A stretch of DNA of 64,000 bases. Origin: Taudactylus pleione (Eukaryota > Chordata > Amphibia > Anura > Myobatrachidae). Below, piece after piece: positions 53,667-63,895 of this stretch. A program made the translations under genes and the position numbers. Under the pieces are notes generated by a model that was given only the letters and a program-made list of their open reading frames with translations, made no database searches and was not told where the DNA came from. How positions within the stretch are numbered: the stretch's first letter is position 1; the number at the start of each line of letters is the position of its first letter. The stretch covers positions 5,346,501 through 5,410,500 of the forward strand of contig JAUIMM010000124.1 in the NCBI GenBank assembly GCA_031769625.1, given 5' to 3'.

Positions 53667-55313
53667 CAGTCAGGTCCATAAATATTGGGACATTGACAGA
53701 ATGTTCATATTTTGTCCTCTATTCACCACCACAATGGCTTTGAAATTAAACAAACAAGATGTGATTTAACTGCAGACTTTCAGATTTAATTTGAGGGTAA
53801 TTACATCCAAATCAGGTGAACGGTGTAGGAATTACAACGGTTTCTATATGTGCCTCCCACTTTTTAACAGGCCAAAAGTAATGGGACAAACTAAACAATC
53901 CTAAATCTAACTTTCACTTTTTAATACTTTGTTGCAAATCCTTTGCAGGCAATTACAGCCTGAAGTCTGGAATGCATAGACATCACCAGACACAGGGTTT
54001 CATCCCTGGTGATGCTCTGCCAGGCCTCTACTGCAAATGTCTTCAGTTCCTGCTTGTTCTTGGGGCATTTTCCCTTCAGTTTTGTCTTCATCAAGTGAAA
54101 TGCATGCTCAATCGGATTCAGGTCAGGAGATTGACTTGGCCATTGCATAACATTCCACTTTTTAGCCTTACAAAACTCTTTGGTTGCTTTTGCAGTATGC
54201 TTCGGGTCATTGTCCATTTGCACTGTGAAGTGCTGTCCAATGAGTTCTGAAGCATTTGACTGAATATGAGCACATAATATTGCCCAAAACACTTCAGAAT
54301 TCATTCTGCTGCTTTTGTCAGCAGTCACATCATCAATAAATACAAGGGAACCAGTTCCATTGGCAGCCATACATGCCCACGCCATGACACAACCACCACC
54401 ATGCTTCACTGATGAGGTGGTATGTTTTGGATCATGAGCAGTTCCTTTCCTTCTCTTCTCTTCCCATCACTCTGGTACAAGTTGATCTTTGTCTCATCTG
54501 TCAATAGGATGTTGTTCCAGAACTGTAATGGCTTTTTTAGATGTTGTTTGGCAAACTCTAATCTGGTCTTCCTGTTTTTGTGACTCACCAATGGTTTACA
54601 TCTTGTGGTGAACCCTCTATATTTACTCTTGTGAAGTCTTCTCTTGATTGTTGACTTTGACACATATACATCTACCTCCTGGAGAGTGTTCTTGATTTGG
54701 CCAACTGTTGTGAAGGGGTTTTTCTTCACCAGGGAAATAATTATTTTGCCATCTACCACAGTTGTTTTCCGTGGTCTTCCGGGTCTTTTGGTGTTGCTGA
54801 GCTCTCCGGTGCATTCTTTCTTTTTAAGAATGTTCCAAATAGTTGATTTGGCCACACCTAATGTTTTTGCTATCTCTCTGATGGGTTTGTTTAGATTTTT
54901 CAGCAGCCTAATGATGGCTTGCTTCACTGATAGTGACAGCTCTTAGGATCTCATATTGAGAGTTGACAGCAACTGATTCCAAATGCAAATGTCACACCTA
55001 GAATCAACTCCAGACCTTTTACCTGCTTAACTGATAATGAAATAACAAGGGAATAGCCCACACCTGTCCATGAAATAGCTTTTGAGTTGATAGTCCCATT
55101 ACTTTTGGCCCCTTAAAAAGTGGGAGGCACATATTGAAACTGTTGTAATTCCTACACCGTTCACCCGATTTGGATGTAATTACCCTCAAATTAAATCTGA
55201 AAGTCTGCAGTTAAAGCACATCTTGTTTGTTTCATTTCAAAACCATTGTGGTGGTGAATAGAGGCCAAAATCTGAAAATTCTGTCAATGTCCCAATATTT
55301 ATGGACCTGACTG
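53667..55313 (-). mobile_element. Tc1-like transposon, 1647 bp
   Basis: Termini CAGTCAGGTCCATAAATATT (53667) and its complement (ending 55313) are flanked by TA duplications. Inverted repeats of roughly 230 bp are highly similar, sharing CCTACACCGTTCACC- and TTACTTTTGGCC-type segments on opposite strands. The single gene runs on the minus strand. One apparent frameshift makes this a nearly intact, young copy. Confidence 0.95.
53921..54927 (-). pseudogene. Tc1 transposase with one frameshift
   Basis: Minus strand from the ATG at 54927 (MKQAIIRLLKNLNKP) to 53921. N-terminal helix-turn-helix, a GRPRKTT AT-hook-like motif (about residue 50), first catalytic D in LLTDETKINL, second in VQMDNDPKHTA and E in SPDLNPIEH, with 34 residues between the last two (DD34E). 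The frame breaks near 54430, between SDGKRR and the KHGGGCVMAWACM segment. Otherwise about 335 residues, normal for the family. Confidence 0.93.
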
Positions 55314-55324
55314 TATGTGTGTAT

Positions 55325-55360
<36 letters not shown>

Positions 55361-55387
55361 CATACACTGTGTGTATGTGTGTGTGTG

Positions 55388-55423
<36 letters not shown>

Positions 55424-55434
55424 CACACACACAC
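55314..55434. repeat. TATA/TGTG microsatellite, far side of Tc1
   Basis: Continuation of the microsatellite at 53580-53666 after the Tc1 insertion, with TGTGTG blocks. Confidence 0.9.
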
Positions 55435-55690
55435 ACCTTAGTATAGATATACCCCTCACCCACCCTGGCTCTTCCCCACCTTTTGTGTGGATATTCCCAC
55501 TTCCTCTTGCTGTCCTCCTCCACCTCCTTCCCCATCACATCCATGTCCCAACACCCCCTTCCCCCCACCGCCCCCATACTAACCCCGGAGGCCAGTCTTC
55601 CTCTCCTCAGACTGTCCTGTCTCCCACGCAGTGGGAGCCATTGGGGTCGCACACTGAGGAGACGTGACAACCTTACATAATTATTATGTA
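55435..55690. other. Intergenic, C-rich, nothing recognised
   Basis: Pyrimidine-rich plus strand without recognised coding content. Confidence 0.35.
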
Positions 55691-55749
55691 GTATATATAT
55701 ATATATATATATATAATTATATATATATACACACTATATACTGTGTGTG

Positions 55750-55788
<39 letters not shown>

Positions 55789-55790
55789 AG
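55690..55790. repeat. (TA)n microsatellite
   Basis: Alternating TA with a short TGTGTGTATGTG interruption near 55742-55758. Confidence 0.95.
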
Positions 55791-56109
55791 CAAAGCCTGC
55801 ACTCAATCCTTTAGTGTATCATGCCTCTGTGCCTTCCCTCCTGGGCTTAAATCTCAGCTATGTCCAGTATACAGAAAGAAACGATGGGCGGCACTCACAG
55901 GACTTCACATCAGATGAATAAGGAGACACACCTCCCTGTCTTGATAAATCACTCTTACTTTTTGATAGAAAACCTGGGGCCACTCACTTGGGCTTGCCCC
56001 CCAGCCTGAAAGTTGCCAGCCAGCCCCTGGCTGCTTTGCTGTAGTACAAGTCCAGTATGGGTGCTGGCAGCACCATAATCCAAGAACGAAAACTGCTCTA
56101 TGTCTGGTA

Positions 56110-56620
56110 TGCATCGGGAAGCCGGCACACAGAAGCCCGACAGCCTGCTTCCCGACTGCTTTATCCTGGTGAGGGTTAAATGACAGGTGTCTAATTCTAG
56201 ATGCCTGTCATTTTACCGACACCGGGAGACCGGCGCCCTGCATCCCGGTCGAAGTGATGCCGGGCGCCGCTGCAGACAGTCGCGTGGGGGTGGGGGCATT
56301 TTAGGTTTAGGGCTCCCGGGGGGGACTTAGGGTTATTCATTCCCCTGGGAGGTTAGGGTTAGGCTAGGGGGAGGGAGGGTTAGGGTTAGGCACCCCCCCA
56401 GGAGACTTAGGTTTAGGCAGCGGGGAAGGGGGGGTTAGGTTTATGCACTTAGAGGGAGGATTAGGGTTAGGCACTGGGGGGAAGGTTAGGGTTAGGCACC
56501 CCTAAGGAGGGTTAGGGTTAGGGGGGCTAGGTTAGGTTAGTTCATACTTACCTCTGGATGATCAGGATTTTCAGCCGTGTCGGCCTGCTGCTGCCGGGAT
56601 TTGAACCCCCAGACTTGTGT
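56110..56620. repeat. GGTTAGGGTTAGG-rich repeat element, copy 2
   Basis: About nine TTAGGGTTAGG words with G-runs at 56300-56545, in the opposite orientation to 41655-42060. It shares flanking words with copy 1: CATCGGGAAGCCGGC here against GTCGGGAAGACGGCGG there, GACAGGTGTCTAATTCTAG against AACACCTGTCATTAG, and ACTTACCT against AGGTAAGT. An inner hairpin pairs TGACAGGTGTCTA with TAGATGCCTGTCA. Confidence 0.6.
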
Positions 56621-57430
56621 ACGGCGGTAAATCGTATGTGTTCCCTTTGACTTGCAATGGATCCTCCCACCATTTAGACAGTTCTGCTATCTCTGGTGAC
56701 ATTGGCTTAAACTTCACCAATCCTGCAAGGAATTCCGGAACAGTTTTAAACTTTACCAGTCCTGCCAGGAATCCTGAACAGTTTTCATATGTCTCCTGTC
56801 TTGCGCGTAACATCTTCTCTTTATCAAAGTCTTTCTCTGTGCACAATCAATTTCTCTGCTTTGATTTCTCCAAATGACATCGTAACAGTCTCTGTCCTTG
56901 CAGTTAGTAACAGTGGGTCTTTCAGGTGTTTCAAAATCATTGAGTGATAAGGTTTTGTCAGGAAATAAATGGGGTCTGAACTTCATCACCAAACACAAAA
57001 TCTGCATCAAATAATCCCCCAATCAGTTTGTGTTTGTCTGTAGTGGGTGTATGCACAGCATAGATTATCAGTGTGTTCCCCACACCCTCCTGTAGACAAT
57101 TATTAGGTAGAACATAATCATCATTTGCAATAGATATTTCCTCAATTTTCTCATTTTTAGTGTGATAACATTTCTTCATTTCTATAACATAATTTCTTCA
57201 TTTCTGACAAGTTTTGTTCTCAGTTCAGGCTAACCCCCTCCCTGTCTCTGTGTCTGTGTCAGTGAAATGTATTTCTAATTTTGGACAGTGACCATTCTCA
57301 CTCCCACTCCCACTGGAATTTCTGAACTCCCCAGAATGATCAGAAACAAGGATATTACCTTCCTCCTCATTTTCAATAATAGGCAATAATAAATAGATAA
57401 CTGTATCTTCTGAAGATATCAAATCCATTT
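56571..57430 (-). pseudogene. Unidentified broken coding region
   Basis: Several minus-strand frames of 60-90 codons abut each other: MDLISSEDTVIYLLLPIIEN (57428), MKKCYHTKNEKIEEISIAND (57179), FRPHLFPDKTLSLNDFE (56975) and GFLAGLVKFKTVPEFLAGLV (56780-56710). The last contains a tandem 9-codon duplication. The composition looks coding and the breaks look like decay, but no family was recognised. It may be part of a retroelement together with the repeated segment at 57457. Confidence 0.35.
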
Positions 57431-57456
57431 ATTTTAAGAGCCTCCGTTCCCTACAG

Positions 57457-57955
57457 AGAAATATCACTTAATTGAGTAAAGATATGCATAACCAGAGTTA
57501 TATGAACAAAACAGGTAGAAATACAGTCTATTGGTGCAGTAATACTCAAATTTAATGTGGTTAAATATGTCCTTCAGATATTCATTCATGGGAGGTTTGC
57601 TTGATATTGATAATGGATGGTCACACTTGCAGACATTTAAGCGCAGGTGCATGTCACTCCACTGCCTTACAGGAATCTCCCATTCTTCCTTCCAATGGAT
57701 TCTCTTCCTTCGACCTCCCTTCAGACAACTTGCCTTCATATACTCTCTTTCTTGATGATCACACTATTCTGTGTCTCACACTGACCATTCTTGGCATGTG
57801 GTTCACTCACACCAAATAAGGTACTTCTATCACTGACTGTTTCATAGGAGCTTACTGTTCCTAGGTCTCTTAATGTCCTGTTTGACCTAGCAGTTGTCCA
57901 TTCTCTAAAAATAAACATGAACAAATACTGCATGGTACATTTGCTGCTTGAGACA
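57457..57955 (-). other. Unidentified repeat-associated sequence
   Basis: 57457-57494 (AAATATCACTTAATTGAGTA and AAGATATGCATAAC) is a direct repeat of 49719-49757. A minus-strand frame at 57739-57464 (GGRRKRIHWKEEWEIPVRQW) has no recognised similarity. Confidence 0.3.
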
Positions 57956-57959
57956 TGTA

Positions 57960-58410
57960 GAAATTAACTTATTAAACCCATGTTTACAGAAACTATAGTA
58001 GCAGCAATAGCTAATCGAATGCCTTTAACTGCATGATGGCTCCTAACAAATACTTTCTGCTGTGGCATAAGGAGATATGGAAGAATGGACTGCAATCTGT
58101 TGGTCATTATCTTTGCTAAGCCTTTGAAGTCCAAACTGGGCAAAGTGATTGGCCAGTAAGAGGCCTCCAAATGGGGGTCTTTATTGGGCTTGGGCAATGG
58201 ATTGATCAATAAAGGTCTAATAAAATAGGGAGATTTTATGGCATAATAGTTTATAATATTCTTCAATTAGACTGTTTGGGCCCGGGGTCTTACAGAGATG
58301 AAGGCCTAAGATAGTGGCAGTGAAGTTCCATCATAGAAATATCCTCATCCAAAAGATCTCTCCGGACCTGAGATAATGTTTGGAAACGGGCCACAACTAA
58401 TAGTCTGCTC
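57960..58410 (-). pseudogene. L1-like LINE, N-terminal RT part
   Basis: The minus strand from 58266 reads LINPLPKPNKDPHLEASYW, then FKGLAKIMTNRLQSILPYLL and QQKVFVRSHHAVKGIRLAIA, the RT-0 to RT-2 region of L1-type elements ending just before motif A. The motif A onward part lies at 48985-46990 in the same orientation, so both are probably halves of one LINE. Confidence 0.75.
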
Positions 58411-58429
58411 TGAAGGGCAGGATCCACTG

Positions 58430-60540
58430 ATTTATGTCTTATACTATCTGCACAGTGTATCAGTCGGGCACGGGATTCTTTTGTTACAAAAAATTATACT
58501 TTTTTGTGATAAAAATTTCAGCCTGTGTCTGTGATATATAGCAATCAGTAATGGTCAGTAGGTCAAGAACCACTGCCTTATACTATCTGCATAGTGTGTT
58601 GCAGTCGGTGGGTACCTTTTTTATGTTTTAAAAAGGTTATATTTCATTGTCAATATGGAACAGGATGATCAATCAGTAAAACATCAAGAGCCGCAACCAA
58701 GCACTAGCGCTGCAGCTGCTACCACCACCAGTCATCATGACAATATCGCTTCAACGTCATCTACTAAAGTCGATGCTCAAGGGCATAGAGGCTTTCAGTC
58801 AGGGCATCTAAAATCTAAAAAGCATATTTTACCAAATTGCTAAAGAAAAAAAACACCTTTAATAAAAGGGAAAGTTTCCGACAGAAAAACTGAAAGTATA
58901 AACATGCAATACATTACACACAGTGGCAAGAAAAGGCTGAGGCCTTGTTCTTTATTTCTGAGTAGTAGTTCGGCAAATGTCATCAGTCAGGCATCTTCTT
59001 CTACCTCACATGATGATACAAGAGCGTCTCACTCTAGAAGAGGTTTCAAAATAGTGAAAACCGGAATATCAGTGGTAAAAAAAACGCTAAGCCAGTATAA
59101 CTAACTGTGTGTTGTCCAGAAATGTCACAAATCCCTGAGGAGAGTCTAAGAGTGTCCGCGAGAGCTATGTGTGAGCCTGACCTTTTTTATACTGTACTCC
59201 TAGAGAAGCACCCTCTGCCAATATGGGGATGAGCAGCACAAGTCAAGAAGATGCTGACCTAAACATTGAGGATGCTACATGGGAAGTGCAACATGATGAG
59301 GGGGATATTTGTGTAGCTGATGCAGGTGCTAATGAGGATGTTGTTGATAAGAATCTTGTTTATCTAAGTGAGGCACCAGTGGAAGCAGTTCTAGCCCGTG
59401 ATAAGAAGAAGGCCATTGTCACGCCTGTGCATAAGACAAAAAAATCCACCTCTTATGTGTGGAATTATTTTAGCCGAAATCCAGACAATTGCCTTTCCAT
59501 CTATGGGCCTGATTCAGACCCACTCGCGAGCGGCTGTCCGCTTGCAAGTGGGTCGATGGTCTGCACTGAGCATGTGCACGATGGAGGGAGCTCCGTCGTG
59601 CGCATGCGCCAGACACGACGAGCGAAGGACTTTCCTTCGCTCGTTGTGTCCGATCAAAGGGGGCGTGCTGTCAATGTTGATTGACAGCACGCCCCCTTTG
59701 GTGGGCGTGCCGGGGGCGTGCCTCCCTGACGGGGGCGTTCCCACGGGAACGCCTCCCGTCAGAAGCCGGCCCACTGACATCACTAGTGATGTCAGTGGGA
59801 GTGATTTTGGCTCTGATAGAGCCAAAATCACTCCGGAGTTTGCGGTTGAAAACCTCAACTGCAGGCTCCGGCTCGCAATTTCGATGGTCGCGATGGTCAC
59901 GACCATCGCGGCCATCAAAATGCACGCTCGTATAGCCTGTGGGTGGTGACCCACAGCTATACGAGCGTCCAGGAGGACGCTCCATGAAAATGGAGCCCGA
60001 CCCTCATTCAGAGCGTGCGCTCTGCTCAGAGCGTACGGCTCTGAATGAGGGCCTATATCATTTGTAAAGCCACAGTAGGAAAAGGTAAAGACTTTAACCA
60101 TCAAAAAACCTCCTCCTTGTTACGTTATTTGCAGCGCGTTCATGAAAAGTTTTTGTCAAAATCAGAAACTTATACTATAAAAGTAACAATGAGCAGTCCA
60201 GTGTCAGCTAGCTCCCTTATCTCTGCTAGATCTAAGCACCTGCAATCTCCACCACCAACACCTTCATCATCAATATCCTCAATAATTACCGGAAGTAGTC
60301 CTGCATCCAATTTGATAAGGCTAACTGAGGCCTTCCCTATCCAGGATTCCTCAGAACAATCCTTGAGCGCTAGGCCTACTGCTGCTGGGGGTGGATCTTC
60401 ATCCAGGAAGGGGACCAAGAAGACTACTACCAGTAGTAGTTTAAAAAACAATTGACTGTTAAACAATCCTTTGATATAGGAAGCAAGTATGACAGCTGTC
60501 ATCCAGTTGCACAGCGTATAACTGACTCCATAACAGCTAT
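58430..60540 (+). pseudogene. hAT/ZBED-type transposase remnant, split by a MITE
   Basis: Plus-strand frames: MEQDDQSVKHQEPQPSTSAA (58655), EDADLNIEDATWEV (59247), KKSTSYVWNYFSRNPDN (about 59443; start of a BED-type zinc finger), then after the MITE at 59505-60053 IICKATVGKGKDFN and HQKTSSLLRYLQRVHEK, the rest of the finger with its C...H..H pattern degraded. KQSFDIGSKYDSCHPVAQ near 60465 resembles the segment after the finger in ZBED/hAT proteins. A stop at 60452 separates them. No catalytic domain remains in the window. Confidence 0.6.
59505..60053. mobile_element. String-of-hairpins MITE, copy 2 (Harbinger-like)
   Basis: Inverted ends GGGCCTGATTCAGA and CTGAATGAGGGCC with TAT on both sides (59502-59504 and 60054-60056). 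Palindromes in order include GGAGCTCCGTCG with its partner, CGAGCGAAGGACTTTCCTTCGCTCG, GGGGGCGTGCTGTCA with TGACAGCACGCCCCC, GACGGGGGCGTTCCCACGGG with its complement, CCCACTGACATCACTAGTGA with its complement and GAGTGATTTTGGCTC with its complement. Several stems (the GGGGGCGTG and TGGTCGCGATGGTC ones) are shared with copy 1, while the CACTGACATCAC stem is much better kept here. Confidence 0.85.
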
Positions 60541-60544
60541 GCTA

Positions 60545-60775
60545 GTACAATACGTAGACAAAAGTGATTGGACACTTACAGCAAATAGATAAACAAGATT
60601 ATATTGACGTCAGTACTTTGTAGGTCCACCATGTGCAGTGATTACTGCAGAAACAAGTTCCTGGACAACAGTAGGTAATATGTTTTTCCATTCTGCCTTA
60701 AGTACAGTGACCAACTGTAACACTGAAGGTCAAGTAGGCCTAGAACACACTTGTCTCAACAGAGGTTCTCGTTCC
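60545..60775. mobile_element. Tc1-like fragment
   Basis: ACGTAGACAAAAGTGATTGG at 60552 resembles a Tc1-family terminus, and AGTACTTTGTAGGTCCACCA resembles the adjacent conserved region. No transposase motif or opposite terminus is seen, so it is a solo end or deletion product. Confidence 0.45.
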
Positions 60776-60949
60776 CTCATTCAGAGCCGCTCGTTAGCAG
60801 CAGTACGCTCGTTGCGTTCCGATGTTGAGAAACCGCGCATGCGTCGGTGTAACACTGCGCATGTGCGTACGGCAGTTTGCAAGCTTTTTTTCACTCGTTC
60901 GGCAAATTGCGAGCAGGAAGTGACATGTCAAATGTGATTGACAGAACAG

Positions 60950-61483
60950 GCCGTTTTTGGGCGTTGACGGGGGTGGAGATGGGAAAACGCAGGCGTGGCG
61001 AGGCGTTTTTGGGGTGTACATAAATTAGCTCATGCGAACGTCAAATGTGTTCGTACCAAGTCATACGCCACTGGCTGATCCTCTTTCTGTTCAAACTGCT
61101 CGCACAGCTTGGGGTCTGGATTACTCGACCACAATGGCGATGGCCTTGTCCTCTGGTCCGGGCCTCCTCGATGTTTCATCGATTTATCACGGCTTCTCAG
61201 AAAAACAATCAACTTTGGATTGCAAACCAGCTTGTAATGTGTTTTTTTTTTTTCTTTGGGATAGCACAAAACCGTACGCAGCTGAAAATCTCAGCTGCTA
61301 ATTTCAGGATTACACAATCAATTAGCGTTTTTTTGAAGGAATGTTTTTTACAATTTTGTTAGTGTTTTGTGATATTGTAACAATATTGTCATCATGTTTG
61401 CGTGTATTGTAACCTTTTGCATTGGGCTGGAGATTTTTTTTTTTTTTTCAACAAAGTGTTCCTTAAAGAAACATTTTTTTTAA

Positions 61484-61518
<35 letters not shown>

Positions 61519-61834
61519 CTAAGATTTAGTTTTTGCCTTGTGGTACAGGATTAACTATAAACCATTTTATCAAATAATGTCACAATACAGTTGAGAACAT
61601 TTTTTCTTTATTATTTTCTCCACACATTTTTGTACAAATCATGTGCATTTTGACTTAAAAGTTTGGGGTCATTGTTACCCACTAATATTTTGTACATTTG
61701 TCTCTTAAAAAAAAACAATTTTGGACCAAAAATAAAACAAAAAAAAACAATTCACAAGAAAGGAGAGGGAAGTTTTGGCCCTTAAGGAATATGGGGCAAG
61801 CACAGAAGGAGTGTGGGAAAAGTATCCAGTGCTG
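60950..61834. other. Non-coding left part of Harbinger-type element
   Basis: GC-rich then T-rich with poly-T runs at 61431-61450 and 61487-61516. Minus-strand AATAAAGAAAA at about 61600 could be the polyadenylation signal for the Myb-like gene. No gene recognised. Confidence 0.4.
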
Positions 61835-63112
61835 TCATCGTTTCTTTCCCCGTTTGGCTGGGGTAGGGTGGGCGCCATACCGGGTCCGGGATGTCCTCTG
61901 GCTGGCCTGTCCAGAGGCAGATGTTGTGGCCTCTGGACTAGGCACAGGGCTAGGCACATTTGGAGGAATGGCTGTTGTTGTGCCAGAGGTGGAGGATCCA
62001 GATGTTCCGTCAGGAAGGGAGGTCGACTCCACCATGTGCTGGCGAACGAGCTGCTCCAGGGCATTGGCGATTCGGATGTTGACCCTGGTATTTTCAGCCA
62101 GGGCCTGACCAATGGTAACGTTGGCCGCAGCATTTTGCTCCAGGGCCTCAGCCACCCGTAGCAGACTGACGTCCATCCTCTGCAGAATCTCCGTATGGGA
62201 ATTTGATTTAAAATTGAGTTCTGTGAGGAGTGCCACTGCCTGCGAGGGGAATTGCCCAGGACTGGCTTCTGCAGGGTCCTCAGCCGGATGTACTGGTTCC
62301 TCCCCTGCAGAGCCAGCAGAAATTCTGCGGCCAAGGCTCTCCTCTGGAGCAGACTCATCCGCCTGTGTCTCTGTGAGAAAAAAGAGAAAAGAGGAACATT
62401 ACAATCTACATATTGTCACAATAACATTTCAGAGTTGGTTACATCACAACATTTACCTGGGACAACATGAGGAGCCGCAAAGTCTGGCATGTCCGTATCC
62501 ATGTTGGACACGCCAAACACCTCAACATCCTGCACACACCCCTGTGCCAGCTCTTCCAAATCATTAAACTCCAATGACACAGGGGTGGGACCCCTACCTG
62601 TCCCCCTTGCATGCCTAGCCCTGTCAGCCATTGCTTCAGGCGATATTTGAAGTCTTGCCATCTGTGGGTGAAAAAGTAGGCATTATTCCTGCATTATTTG
62701 ACCCTTTTTATTTGTGTTGGTCGTTTTTACTTACCGGCGTTTGACATCCCGGGCTAGACGGACATAATCACCCACCCTATTGACAGCACTGGCTATCTCC
62801 TCCCACATTCTCCACTTCTGGCTTACACCCATATTCCTGTCTGCCTGTGGCAGGATGTCCACACACTTCTGAACCAAAACCTCCCTCCCCTTTCTTGTGA
62901 ATTGTGGTTGCCTTTTCTTTTTGCCAGCTTTGGCCGGAATACTGGGCCCAGCAGCCTCTTCCATGTCATCCTCAACACCTATTTACATTAAATTATTGTT
63001 AAGTTAGATGTCAATCTTTCACTATATTCTGCTTCTAAATAAGCCTTGATTTGAAATGTGAGAAATACTTACCAGCTGCCTCTTGGCCATTGTTTGGCTG
63101 GTCTGTAGCCAT
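61835..63112 (-). pseudogene. Harbinger Myb/SANT-like accessory protein, four exons, one frameshift
   Basis: Minus-strand exons: 63112-63073 (MATDQPNNGQEAAG), 62978-62735, 62661-62457 and 62370-61835, all GT-AG. Exon 2 holds the DNA-binding domain (QFTRKGREVLVQKCVDILPQ, KWRMWEEIASAVN and RLARDVKRR), completed in exon 3 by WQDFKYRLKQ. Immediately after that (about 62623) a single-base deletion shifts the frame. The original frame resumes as RARHARGTGRGPTPVSLEF, and exon 4 phase fits only if that base is restored, so this is a recent lesion. Exon 4 encodes an amphipathic helix (EILQRMDVSLLRVAEALEQN) and a Ser/Thr/Pro-rich basic tail (KRGKKR). In Harbinger transposons this protein binds the termini and imports the transposase to the nucleus. 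Confidence 0.8.
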
Positions 63113-63670
63113 TTTTCAAGCCAAAACAAGAACTACACCAGACCGTTTGTTTTTTGCCGTGACGTATTTATACATGCGTCCTTATTATTCGTCCGCATCA
63201 TTGATTGTGCGTTCCTATGATCCGTCCTTAATTTGAGCGGGAAAAGAAACACTATTTATGGCTTTTGGCGACTCGAGTCGAGGTGGCGGGTGTTGTTTGT
63301 TGGAGGTTACATTGGTCGGAGTGGATTGTTGGCGGGAGTTGTATTTGGAGGTGTTTTGGAATTTGTTAGAGACGTTTTTTTTTAACTTTCCGTTCGCATT
63401 TTTTGGTGTGGTTCTTTTAGTTGTGGTGTATTTTTTGGGTAAGTTTTTCCCGTCATCCTTTTGTAAAATATGGCTCTCCTTTTTGTTTGGTTTTGGACCA
63501 AAAATAATTTTTTTTTTTTTGGTAGGTTTATTTTGGCTCTGCCCCAACGACCTTTTTGTTCTGTGACTTCTATATCGTGTATTGGTATGTTTGGATTTTA
63601 ACTTGTTTGTTAAATGTTCATGACTTGTTTTTCGCATCTTTTGGGGACATTACTGATTTCTTCTGGGTTT
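63113..63670. other. 5' flank of Myb-like gene
   Basis: Upstream of the Myb-like ATG. CGTATTTATACATGCG at 63164-63179 could hold a TATA-like box on either strand. The G/T-rich stretch 63270-63660 has no recognised coding content. Confidence 0.4.
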
Positions 63671-63684
63671 TTGGGGATGTGAAA

Positions 63685-63895
63685 ACTGCGAACTATTTAG
63701 CGCACTTTTGTAGGCTTGATTCTCCTTGTTAAATTGCGAACTATTTAGCGCACTTTTGTAGGCTTGATTCCCCTTGTTAAAATGCGAACTATTTAGCGCA
63801 CTTTTGTAGGCTTGATTGCTCTTGTTAAAATGCGAACTATTTAGCGCACTTTTGTAGGCTTGATTTCTCTTGTTAAAATGCTAACTATTTAGCGT
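63685..63895. repeat. 48-bp tandem repeat, about 4.4 copies
   Basis: TGCGAACTATTTAGCGCACT recurs every 48 bp from 63687 (next at 63735) with TTTGTAGGCTTGATT and CTTGTTAAAA; the last unit is truncated at TAGCGTTCAC. Regular spacing inside a transposon suggests subterminal repeats that might bind its proteins. Confidence 0.92.

Noticed and set aside
59514..60104. 196-codon minus-strand and overlapping plus-strand frames
   Set aside because: They lie wholly within the hairpin MITE; palindromes make both strands read alike.
63685..63895. CRISPR-like array of regularly spaced repeats
   Set aside because: The units are contiguous 48-bp tandem repeats without unique spacers, in a vertebrate transposon.
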